Source: Halictus rubicundus
Lineage: Eukaryota > Arthropoda > Insecta > Hymenoptera > Halictidae
Assembly: GCF_050948215.1 (NCBI RefSeq)
Contig: NC_135152.1
Location: 5,180,310-5,244,309, forward strand
Direction: 5' to 3'
Length of the DNA: 64,000 nt
Position 1 is the stretch's first letter, and the number at the start of each line of letters is the position of its first letter. The notes under the pieces are model-generated. The model was given only the letters and a program-made list of their open reading frames with translations. It was not told the origin of the DNA and ran no database searches. Made by a program: the position numbers and the translations under genes. Below are positions 35,741-47,186 of the stretch, piece by piece.

Positions 35741-38700
35741 GGGCATAGGGGCGGCGAGTTAGGGGCGGGGGTGGATTTATAATGAAAGCCGTGGAGTTGG
35801 ACTTGGATTTGTGAGGGTACTACAGCCCTCCCAGCCCGGCCAAAGAGGCAGCCACCCATCCAAAGAGGCAGTGATCCACGGTGAACCAGCCGAAGGGAAC
35901 CAGAGGGAACCGGAGAGGGATACCCGACAAGGAATCCAATCGCCACGTGATCTGTATAATAGCCGTGCTAAACCTCTCCACCCTTCCCTACACCCCGTGC
36001 GCGATATCCCACGGGTGGAATTGCAAATAACAAACGTCTGCCTATCGCCTCGGACCATCCCCGAGCCTACACTGTCGCCAACGGGTCCGCAAGAGTTGCC
36101 AAAACGAACTACAGACTAGGTTTAGCATGTCGAGTCTGTGCGGTACGCGGTATAGGTTGAACGAGACGGAGAGATGCTCGTGAAACGGAGCCATAAATCC
36201 GTACAAGTTAGCCGGTGCAGCTGCAACCACGAGATGGCTACGGCTTAATTAACCTACGACGCGAGGCACTAGACCGGAAGCGGTTTAATGAGGTTGCACG
36301 GGATCGGACGGCACGCACGTGAAATTTTGAAATGGGAAATTAGCTGAGAAACTGTTTCGCAAGAGGAGCCTGATCGTTCCGAGAGATTTGACGCCACCGG
36401 CGCGGCGTGGTCTGCCGTGGATCGTGGGCTGCGTTAATTGTCGGAGGATGGCTGGCGCGATGTGAATCGGGCTTGATCGGCGGTGGACTTGTTTCGGGAA
36501 AAGCGGTGTTTGACGGGTGCGACGAAATTGCGAATGACTTTGCTTGCTTTTGTAGAATGTGGTTCGATTCAGACGTTGTGTTAATTATTTTTATTTTAGT
36601 AGAAAATACTTCAACTTAATGCATTTTCCTTATATAGTTTGGGCTCTGATTCGGACACTGGCTCGATTCATTTGCATTTTAGTCAAGTCGTGTGTACTTT
36701 GTAAATGTAAAAACTATGTAGACTATGTAAATCGATGAAGAAGGTTCAGAGAAATCGGTAGCGCAAACTATGCTTGAAGAAGTACAAGGAATCGGCTCGG
36801 TTGCAGGCTATCTCGGCAGCGGTAGGACACGAGGAATGAAGTTGACGTCCGCGCGGACTCTGTCGGCGGATTAGTCGCGACGCGTTATAACGTAAGCGTT
36901 GATGAGAGGAAGGTACATTCGTGACCGAGACTAGGATGTGCTCCAGCAGTCCCTCAGTGGCTCGTTAAGGCATTTGCATTTCATTTCGTCCCTCCCATCC
37001 TCCCCTTCGCCGCTCGTAGCTTCCACGGCAGCAGCCCCTCTTTTCCCGTATAAATATTAATGCAACATCCTCCTCTCTCGGGGGGTTTTTGTTCCTCTTC
37101 TGTCCTGAAGAGCGGCGCCCTCCTTCTGCCGAGTACTTTGAATGCTGATGCGCTAGCCTCCACAGCGTCCTTTCTTCTCTCTTCTCTCTTTCCATCTCTT
37201 CGTCTGTCTATCTCTCTCGATTCTTGCCAGCCGAGCGGAATACTCGCGCACACGAGCCACGTTCTTTAATGAAATACGATTTACGAATATTTCCGAGAGA
37301 GGGGAATAAAAACAAAAAAAAAAAAGAAAATAATGGGAGAGAGGGAAAGAGAGAAAAGAGGCACAGCTTCACGGTTTGTTTACCGTTCGGCTGTTTCGGA
37401 TCGCGGGAAATGGCGGGTGAAGTCAGCTCGATGGCCCTGAAACCGCCGTTAGTCTCCGCGGGACTGCCGCTCGATGTGCGCGACATAATTGCGACCATTG
37501 CTTACTGTGTACTGTTTTCTTTACGGAACGGCTCTCCCCCGGAAAATGTCCCCGGACTCTGAAAAACTTTTACGGCGCTGTTTTGGACTAGAAACGACGC
37601 TGCCGGGTCGCATTAATTGCGACCGCGCCGCGCCGTTCAAATTGAAATTTAGCTGACCGACTGGAGAAGCTTTTCCCATCTCCTGCGACCCAAGATGCAC
37701 TTTCTCGAACTTTGCACTTGAACCAATCTCTTTTCACCCCCGTGTTCATTGACCGAAGAGAATGTACAATACTTTGCCCCTAGAACGAAAATCTTTGCGA
37801 AAAATGACAAGAAAATCGAATTCGATGAGTTGATTTTATGTTCAAACTAATGATATAATAATTTGGTGAAACAGTAGAAATAGTAATACGGTGAAATTAG
37901 TAACAGCGCAAGGGTAGGCGAGCAATGGCCTCCAGCTGGAATTTGTTAATAAATTCTGCCCGAAGAACATTTACTCCCGATTATCGAGCTACCTGTCGTC
38001 AATAATTTACCTCTGTCCACGCCAGGCAAATTAATTACAAAGTAAAGACCGTCGAGGGGTGGCGGCCATATAAGTATACGATTTCCCGGCAGAGCATGGT
38101 CTCGGCTTGCATATCTGAGATGCTGGTGGCGGCGAAAACCGCGGGATAGAAAGGCGAGTCTGTGGGGCGGGTAAGGCGGGTCTGGAAAAAAGGGGGAAGA
38201 AGAAAAAGAAAGTAAGATGGAAGCGGATGTATGTCGGGCACGTAGCCGCGGGGATTGCCTCGATGTGCCATAGAGGCAATCATGCCGGCAATGCAGAGGC
38301 CCATCTTACCACGTTACCGCCCTGCATATACCTACCCCCGGCTATTCCGTATATATTTACTGTCTCCGTACTTCCACAAACCGTGGCCTCCCTTCTCTGT
38401 CTCTGTGTCTGTGTGGCCGCGTGTGTCCGCGTCTGTCTGGCTCTTTCTCGTTTTCTCCTTCGCCGCTTCTCCTACACCGTCACGTACCTCAAAAGAAATT
38501 CGCGGAAATCCGAACGTGAAAATACGGAACACCCGACCCGTCCTCGCATTCTAACACCGACCCGCTCGGATTTAGGGGAGGACGCGCCCTACACATTTTA
38601 ATTGCTGTCATCGTGCCCCTGTAGTTTTCTCCCGTTTTCTCTACCCGCAGATTTCGCACGAATATATTTCCCTTCGTCGATTTTCTTCAGCGACTGCGGC

Positions 38701-40203
38701 GGCCATTGTTCACCAACCCTTAACTACTTCCAGCTCGATGGCAATATTAACCCCTTGTACTACGATTTATTTTACGATTGCAGCGATTGGAGCTTCTTTG
38801 TCGTTTAAAATTTCATCGAAGAAGCAAGTTCGTATGCCTGTATATTCTCCCATATAGCCTATTACTATGCTAATACTGTTGAAGTATTTAAAATCGATAT
38901 TCGAACAGCAACCATTAAAACTCGAATAGCACAATATCCAAATGAACCCAATTCCTTGCTAGAGCAATTGCACGGGGAGCTTAAAAATTCCAGTTCCCCT
39001 ATCAATTTTAAGACACTTTGCTCGCGAATAAAACTGTCCAGCATCCCCCGGAAGGAAAATACTGTTATATCGAGCATGATCTATTTTATAGGGGATCTTT
39101 CCCGGCGAATCCTTTCCGCCAACCTGAATCGGCATCGTGCATCCTGCATCGCGACAATTTACGCCGTCGAATAATCTGATCTAGAAGAAAGGAGCGTTTA
39201 GAGAAGGCGTTTCCCCCCTCGAATACATTCGCACACGAATTCGCCTCCGGTGAAAATAGCTCGCTCACGTATCCCCGGTAGATACCGTTAAGGTGGCCGA
39301 ATGGATGGCACCTTAAATTAGCATTAGGCGACGTATCCGTAGTTACGATCGGGTAATTTAGCTTCCGCGGCCATTGCATGCCACCTACGTCACCAACTAG
39401 TAAGCCGAGAAGACTGGCGGGATTCGTTTTCCCTTTGCAATGAAGATCTAGGTGGCTGAGGCATTTAGGTTGCCGCGCTAACCTTACCGTCTCGTAGACT
39501 TGATGTATTTTATTCCGGCATACTCGTTCATTCCAACGGGGACGAAGGAGAAATCTGTCTGGGACTTCGCCACTGATGTGCTGCGGACCCCTCGATCACT
39601 TTGCCCTCGATCATTCATTAAATGGGACGTGAAAATGATAGCGGGAAAACGATATCACTTTCGGCCTACTGAGATCATTAAAGAGACAAAGGGGTTTATA
39701 AGCGACACCTGTTCCTTACAAGATCCGCGATCATTAGGAAATAGGATTGGGATAACTCCAAAAATTGTTCATCCCCGAAGCATCATACAGAGGGGTCTCG
39801 GCAATTACAGAAAAGCGTCCCGAGATGAAAATGAATCGCAGAAAGAAAGCGGGTGAATCAGGATAATTGAAAGCCGGCAAAGTGGATGAGCGTCTGCGAT
39901 TAGCGGGGGTGATTTTGCGCAGGCGGTGATTCGTTTCTCGTTAGTCGGGGGACGTGGGGGGCTGATAAAGCATCGGCTCCGGAGCGGAATATGATCCCGG
40001 GCGACGTGGTATCGTCGTCGGATTCGGAGGCTTGGCATTAGTGAGTCGCGAGGGTGATTCTACGGAAGCTCTATAGTAAAAGCTGCCGGCACGAGGCGAC
40101 GGTAGCTCACCAGCGTTTCATTAGCGGAAGATGCTCCCCGCGGGGGCGTACAGAGAGGTACGGGGATGTTGTGGAAGAACGGAGACGGTCGCAGAACCCT
40201 GCC

Positions 40204-40204
<1 letters not shown>

Positions 40205-40244
<40 letters not shown>

Positions 40245-40280
40245 TGGAGAAAGTAAGAGAGATGGAGAAAGTAAGAGAGA
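40205..40280. repeat. (GA)n microsatellite followed by a 17-bp tandem repeat
   Basis: A GA run (40205-40244) leads into copies of AGAGAGATGGAGAAAGT, repeated with 17-bp spacing to about 40280. Confidence 0.85.
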
Positions 40281-41256
40281 ACGCGACGGTTGGCTCGAGC
40301 TCGGAGAAGAAGGTGGGACGGGGTTGTCGGAGGCGGGAAAGCGAGATTAGAATCCCGTGCATGGTTGGAGGCGCATATATCGGCGAATAACTCACGTCCA
40401 ACGGCGTGTATCTTCCTCCCGGATAGCTTTTCCTTATTCGCCCGATCTCGAAAATGTGATAAAGTCGTTACGGGCCGGTTTAATTCATCCCCTTAATGGC
40501 GGAGCCGCGCCACCGGGCGAGCCGAGCGTTATTAATTACCATACTGTCGGAGGAGAACTGGTTTATAGGAGACGACGGGTATTCCCCATATTTATCGAGC
40601 ACAGTTTTCGAATAGTTTTATCCGGCGGGCTACGGGCGTCTTCTTCGATAACCGGGCCTGGTTTATGGATAATCGGGACCCGCTACCGGGGATGACTATA
40701 ACTATCGATCGCCCCGCGGAACACCGGACGACGATGTTACTGCCTCCGGATCGCTGCCTGCGACAACCATGAAGCCTACACGATGGAAAAAGTATCTACA
40801 GGCTGCCGGTGGATAAGATTGCGTTAATAGTATCGTGGACTCCGGAGTGTGAACGAGATACTGATGAGACCTTCGGGAGCTGAACGCTGCCAGATAATAT
40901 TCATGAGCACGCGACGAGAGCTCGCGGGACACTCGTTAGCCTCGTAATCAACGCGGTTATGACGAGGGCTACGTCTTCTGTTCGCACCTTGCACTTGCGT
41001 TTCGCAGGGGCCGACAAAACTGGGCTGTTGTCTCGTGTAATTCGTTAGGCGACGCATCTATTATTGCACTTATAACTTAGCAAGTTTACAAATATGTGTG
41101 TATTTGCACACCTAACACAATATTTCAGCAGGCTGTCTCTCTCGTAGATCTAAATCGGTATCGTGCAACGCGATCGAACTTCTGTACACTTACGTTGTAC
41201 ACTCCGCGTCAGTGGGGAAAAATTTCACGCACTCAGACGCTACTGTGCTTAATAAA

Positions 41257-41345
41257 TAGACTGCCGATTTTTATGCAAAATAAAAATTGTCTGGATTAGT
41301 TGCAAGAAACGGTAGCCATATAGCAGATTCTTCTTTTTGTTTCGC
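41257..41345 (+). repeat. Dispersed TAGACTGCGG-family repeat
   Basis: TAGACTGCCGATTTTTATGC is followed by AAAATAAAAATTGTCTGGAT, TAGTTGCAAGAAACGGTAGC and CATATAGCAGATTCTTCTTT. It is the best match to the family consensus seen in this window. Confidence 0.65.
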
Positions 41346-42979
41346 TGTCAGTCTTCGTCGTGAAAATGTTTTATTAAATGTAGGCTATGCGCTATGATTT
41401 TAAAGAACAGCGTGAATAAAATTCATCGCATCATCAGACATCGCATAGACGATGCGTGTAGAGAACGTGTGCAATTGCACCGGCTCGTTTTCGTCAGAAA
41501 CGCGTAAAATTCACAGTGTTATTAATAAATTAGTGGAAACACGTCTGGTAGAGGTGAAGCGTTCAATTGTTCACGTCATAAAATAAATCGCCACGATTGT
41601 AATTTTCGTGGATAACCAGAGTCGGCGGTGACCGGCGACGGTTTCCGAGCGTCTCCAAAGCAATTCGGAAGCCGCAGGAGATTAAATCGAGGGCAAAGCG
41701 GCGCGGAAAAATGACGAAGGGGTGTCACAGGGCGTAAAAGGGGGAAAAGGGGGTTGGCGGTCTCGCGTCAATTTCGGCGGGCACGGTAAAGCAATTTAAT
41801 CGGCGTCCGCGGACACTAGGGCGGCGCAATGGCGCCAATGACATTTACATCCGCGCGAAGCGAGCAGACAAAAGAGAAACGGACAGTCGAGATACGTCAG
41901 CGGAATCGCCAGCGACCGGGCCAGAGTCCGCTTTGATGGGGTTCCACGGGTCGCTGGTACGCTCGTTTCGCAGTAGCATAAATGAGAGGTGAGATTAAAC
42001 CGGGGGTGACGTATGGTGCGCGTCGCGCTGCCCCAGCAACGACCGTTCCGCCCGGCTCTTTTTTCCCGTTTTTCTTTTCCCTCTTTTCCCCTCCTTTTTC
42101 ACTGTTCGTTTTTCCAGTGACTCCTCTTCCTCTCTGTCCCTCTCTCCCGCTTGCCTTCCCGTGATTTTTTCCCGTTACGCTCGCTCCCTCGGTAATGGAA
42201 GAAACATAGAGGGATCACGGATCCGAATGAACACGTTAAAACGCGGAAACGAAAAGCAAAAGCGTGGGAGGGCTCCTCCCCCGGGCCGATGGGGGTTGTC
42301 GGGGATATAGGGAACCGCGGATAAATAACGCGTCGCAGGAACGCGCGCAAAAATAAACATGCGGACAAAGAAGCCTCGCAAACCTAACGACGCGATCGCG
42401 ATCCACCGGCCACCCCTCACGAAAACTCGCTGGGGGAAAAATGGAGTGCGGATCGAAATACCTCGGACGTATTTATTATGGGGGTGGGAGCACACCAAAA
42501 TTTAGGGAGTTCAATTTACTGGTGTAGCTCTCGTCCCTTTCTTTCTTGACCTGTTGAGGAGAGTCCAATTTTAGAGCCGGATTCATTTCAATTTTGCACG
42601 CGGTGTACCGGGATTATCGAGGACATTTTTGTGCGGGGACAACGAGACTTGAAAACCACATTTTTATAAATTAAGTCTACACGGAGGATAGATTTATAAA
42701 TGAATTTTTGCGTTAATGTATCGGGTATAGAAAATTTTATTCCGATCTGCTAAATGCGAGAAGAGTGGAAGAGTACCATCATCATAATATATCTTGACAT
42801 TTCAATTACTTTTTTATTCAATACTTTGATATTACACAATTTTCGAGGCTGTTAGGTTGGTACTCCAAATGATAATGGATTCTTAGTAGGTAAAGTATCA
42901 ATTGCATTTGTGACAAATATGACAGCATGCAATACAAAATTATGTAGACATTACAGTTCATGTTATACTATTATCGACT

Positions 42980-43065
42980 TATTGAAATTATTAAAAGAAG
43001 AAATAGATTTAGCCTGTGTACCTCAACGTGAGACATTTTTATTTTGCATAAAGATCCGCAGTCTA
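42980..43065 (-). repeat. Dispersed TAGACTGCGG-family repeat, inverted
   Basis: On the minus strand it reads TAGACTGCGGATCTTTATGC, AAAATAAAAATGTCTC, then ATTTCTTCTTTTAATAATTT. It is a clear family member in the opposite orientation. Confidence 0.65.
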
Positions 43066-43493
43066 ATTATATAAGTTCAGTAGAAATTGGGGATGAATTT
43101 CAAATAAAATAAACAAGATACCTTCACACCCTTTCTCTAAACGTGGACAAAATCCTACAGTTGTACAAGAAGCACATTAACATGTACTCTCGTGAGTACG
43201 CATCAGTCTCCCACCTTTTTTACTTACTACGAACATGAAACAACTGTACCAACTGAAGATTGAGAAGGACAAATGCTACATTCCCTTGAAGAGACGGCTC
43301 CCGGCGATCGTCCAGGAATAATATCGCAGGCCAAGACAGCCAAGAGAGGAAAACCTGAAATTCTCTTGAAAATCCGGGCGAGATCCGGACTTAATCAGCC
43401 GGAGATCGCGAACGGGTCTGAGAGGACGTCTCGCAGACTCATTCTCATACTGATGCAGGTACGTCGAGAGCTTCGTCGCGACAAGAGAGGAGC

Positions 43494-43495
<2 letters not shown>

Positions 43496-43527
<32 letters not shown>

Positions 43528-43534
43528 AAGAGAA
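43496..43534. repeat. (GA)n microsatellite
   Basis: About 39 bp, GA then GAAA units. Confidence 0.9.
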
Positions 43535-43944
43535 AGGGAAGGGGGGAGAGTGGAGGATCACGGATGCGGGGCAAGTGCTCAAAGCCAGAAGAGGAGCCGG
43601 TGGACAACGAGAGGACCGCGTCGTTTGGTCGGAGGGTGTTCGTATATATGCCAACACGTGGGATTAACTTGTATCCCGTAAAGCCGCCCGCCGCCAGCAT
43701 ACAAAGGTGGCTCGTAAGTCTCGCCGGATACCTGGCTAACGAAAATTACGATCTTACTAGCACGAGATTCTACTGTACCGGCACATTAGTTTCCTCGGCG
43801 TGTCCTCCAGCCCTCCCCCGTCTGTCCCCCTTTGGCCACCATACCACATCGCTCTTGCCCCCCTCCCACCTCCCCGTAAGCTACGTTTTCTCCTCGCCTA
43901 CGCGACTCGGTACGCCTACCAGCGAAAGGAGAGAGAAGACCGGC

Positions 43945-43966
43945 CTCTCTCTCTCTCTCTCTCTCA
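43945..43966. repeat. (CT)n microsatellite, short
   Basis: About 22 bp of CT dinucleotides. Confidence 0.85.
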
Positions 43967-45671
43967 CTCACTGATGTTTCGGTGACTTTTTCCATCTTCG
44001 ACGTCTCTTGTATTCACGGCGATAAATCTACCGGCCAGCGCCGATATCTCAGTGGAAGCTATGACGAAGATCATGGGAAGCAGCGGGGGCTCTTTCTTCT
44101 TGCCACGCAGATCCCATCGGGCTGCCGGTGCGGATATAATTACCCCGTGGGAGAAAGAGTTCGCGAATTATGGGGGTTGCGCCCCGGGAACGAGACTCCG
44201 AACCCCTTGCTGCCTAAGAGCGCTCCGGTGCCTCGTAATTATGAGGAGAGGACTGCCAGAACTGTAATTTCTCGGACTCGATTCGGAAGAACTCGAGGCG
44301 AATTCGAGGCAGTTTATTCCATCAACTGCCTTAAACGTGTAGATCAAATTAAAATAGTGATTAAATCGTAGCAACGGTCTGCCGGATCGTAGGGAGATGG
44401 AAGTAGATCGAGAATTCTGTGTAGGAACTACTGGGTTAGATCTGGGTGAAAATATGGATTTTGTTAAATTCTGAACGAAATAGGGATTGCTGTGAACTTT
44501 GTTTAATTCTGGATAGAACGAAGACTACTTCGATTTTTATTCAATTCATTCATTCTTGGATTCTGAATAAAATAAGGATTGCTTTGAATCTTGTTAACTG
44601 GTATGCACATGATATCAAGACGAAGGCGATTGTGCATAAAACTAACAGGCTAGTTGTACGACTCTACAAAAATCGATGCAAGGGATTGTACTGAATTTCT
44701 TCGTAATTTTTCCACAACGGTGAAATTGCGATGCAAATGGACGAACGAAAGGAAAATCGTCGATCACAGTTTATCTTTACGGAATACCTATGCATGTACA
44801 TGAATCAGGGCGCTATGTACACTGGAATTCGTTCTCCGTAAATTTCAGGGAGCCCGATTTTTAGAGCCTGGTTTTATAGCATTACAAAATCGTCGCTGAA
44901 TTTCCCTGTTTACAGCGCTTGTATTTTATTATCTCGCTTCCGACCGACGTTTTCTTCATTCCTTGATCTTCTACATTCTACATCGTACATCATGATAGTC
45001 GCGATCGATCGTTACTGTTGTCATCGTTGCCATATTATACAACCAAATACAGAGAAACTTCGTTGTGTCGATGCTTATTTCGAAAGAGTTTATATATTTT
45101 CTGAAACCGAGAAGAACGGAAGTCGACGGAAAGAAACTTCGAAAACTGTTGGTGCACAAATGCATCGGTAGTTCAGGCTGTGAATCCTCTGCGCGATTCG
45201 GAGCCTATTTCTAAATGCACAAATAAATAAAGTATTCTTTATTCTATTGAATAGAAGAAAAATCCAAGTTGACGTCCAGACACATCAAATTCAAGAATGT
45301 ATTGCCTCCCATGTAAAGCGCCCTGAATGAGAATAAAATAGAATAGAAAATTGTTTGTGTACGGTGCGGATAAAGTAGTACGTTCGCACAGGAAAATTTC
45401 GCTGGATACGGCAAAAAAAACGGCTAGTCAACGACCAATTAGGGCGCGCAGGTCCCCTGAATTTTAATGGTGGAAGGCAGGAGGTCGGTCGGCGCGAATA
45501 AAGTTGGAGCGCGAATAGAAGAAACGGTCCGGAACTGGATAGAAGTTCGATCCTATGATATTCGTAGCCAATCGAGCCGTCCAATAAATGCAGATCGACG
45601 GGTGTACCTGTCCCGCCGCGCCGGAAAAACCGTTTCCTTCTCTGGTCCTTTTTCCTCCTTTTATTCTCGAC

Positions 45672-45720
45672 ACACATACATATACATATATATATGTATA
45701 TATATATATATATGTATACA
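45672..45720. repeat. (TA)n/(CATA)n microsatellite
   Basis: CACATACATATACATATATA is followed by a TA run to about 45720. It is nearly self-complementary, so cruciform-prone, and lies only about 40 bp before a long (GA)n tract. Confidence 0.9.
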
Positions 45721-45761
45721 TTTTTTGTTACTTTTGCGAGGAGGAAAGAGAAGAAGGGGAG

Positions 45762-45762
<1 letters not shown>

Positions 45763-45823
<61 letters not shown>
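45763..45823. repeat. (GA)n microsatellite
   Basis: About 61 bp of nearly perfect GA dinucleotides. Confidence 0.95.
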
Positions 45824-45826
<3 letters not shown>

Positions 45827-46027
45827 TAGCGTCGCCATTATGCAGAACGGGTTGTATTGGCAGAGCCTCAATCCCAATTCCCAGGGATAGCTAGCTGGTC
45901 GAATGGCAAAGCCAAACAAACCTTATTTATGTCTCAATTAAAGCCGGGAATGGGATGCACCCTCGATGGAGCGGCTCCAGACAATAAAGCAGTCGAAAGA
46001 GGGAGGCGGGGGAGTGGGAGGACGAAC

Positions 46028-46079
46028 AGAGAGTGAGAGAGGGAGAGAGAGAGAGAGAGAAAGAGAGAGAAGAGAAAGG
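46028..46079. repeat. (GA)n microsatellite, interrupted
   Basis: About 52 bp of GA with GGG and AAA interruptions, within a 200-bp purine-rich stretch (46000-46240). Confidence 0.85.
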
Positions 46080-47161
46080 AGGAGAAGGTGGAGAAGGTGG
46101 AGGAGATGGAGCGGGAGTAAGAGGAGAAGAATGGGGGCGGAGGGGTGCGGGGGAGGCGGAAAAGGGAGGCGGTGGAAGGTGAGGAAGAGGCGCAGGAGAG
46201 GGATGGAGGGCCAGGAAAAGGGATCGGGGATGGAGACGGAAAACTGTGGATCGTTGAACGCCGACCTCTGGACTCTGAACTTTCCGGGGGTTGGCGAGCG
46301 GTGCGCAGGGGGTTTGGAAACGGGGTGGTCCAGGGGGGAGAGGCGGGAGGGACGCGGTACACCATTGGTTTTAGCCGGCGGATTCTGCGTATATCCGAAA
46401 CTGAACTAAATACCAGGGGGACACCGAGCTGCCGAGGAGATAACGAGCGAACTCGTGAAACGGCCATAGATCAGCCGGCTTAATTATCTCCACGCATCGC
46501 TGCCTACCCCTTCTAATCGCCGGCCTACACCCACGTCCGTCCGAGAGCAGCAGCCAAGTCCCCGTTCCATTGGCCGTCGAACGCGCGGCAATCCTTCGGC
46601 CACCCTCTCCGGGATCGTTTCGTCTCTATGCGCGGAGGAGACACCGCACCGCGCGGAGCGATCCGTTCGGCCGCGAGCGTGTCGTCCGTCAGGAATTTCG
46701 GGGGATGAAGTCACTCTATCCCCGCAGACAAAACAGAGAGACAAGTATAAAAATCGCTGTGCAACATCAATTTCACCTGGCGAGAAAGGGGATCCCGTTG
46801 CGACGCACCCGTGCGTCCGCATCTCTGGCTCTCTCTGTTTGCCGAACGAGGCCCGTCGACGATTTGAATATTTCATGCTTATCAACTATGCATCACGTAC
46901 ACTGTCTCGGCCGGCTCGTATTTACAAGAGTATCACGAGGAATCTTAAGTTTATTCCCACTTCGGCTGTATGTTTGTACGCAATAAGATATGTTGATATT
47001 CCTCCCGTCTAACCCCTTCTTTTCCTCTATCATCCCCCTCGGCCGAGCGATGCCGAGCGAGGCAACACCAACCCTCGTTCCTTTTTATCTCCGCAAAGTT
47101 TCCACCCCATCAGGCTCACCCTCGTAACCCCCACACCTCCTTCCTGGCCTCCCTCCTTTCT

Positions 47162-47186
47162 CCTCTTTCTCTCTCTCTCTCTCTCT
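47162..47186. repeat. (CT)n microsatellite, short
   Basis: About 25 bp of CT dinucleotides. Confidence 0.85.

Larger units (their letters stand above)
33829..42979. other. No recognisable gene
   Basis: The stretch is GC-rich over most of its length (34.0-36.6, 36.8-37.7, 38.0-41.0, 41.6-42.5 kb), with short (GA)n/(CT)n tracts and a G11 run (34342-34352). Opposite-strand overlapping frames of 80-124 codons are common and none is recognised. TTAACCCCTTGTACTACGAT at about 38747 resembles a MITE end without a partner. One member of the dispersed family lies at 41257. Confidence 0.5.

Noticed and set aside
43273..43974. 233-codon open frame
   Set aside because: It runs through a (GA)n tract (Arg-Glu run) and a (CT)n tract (Ser-Leu run), and no domain is visible in the rest.
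45934..46467. 177-codon open frame on the minus strand
   Set aside because: It is a pyrimidine-tract translation (Ser/Pro/Leu/Phe) with no recognisable domain.
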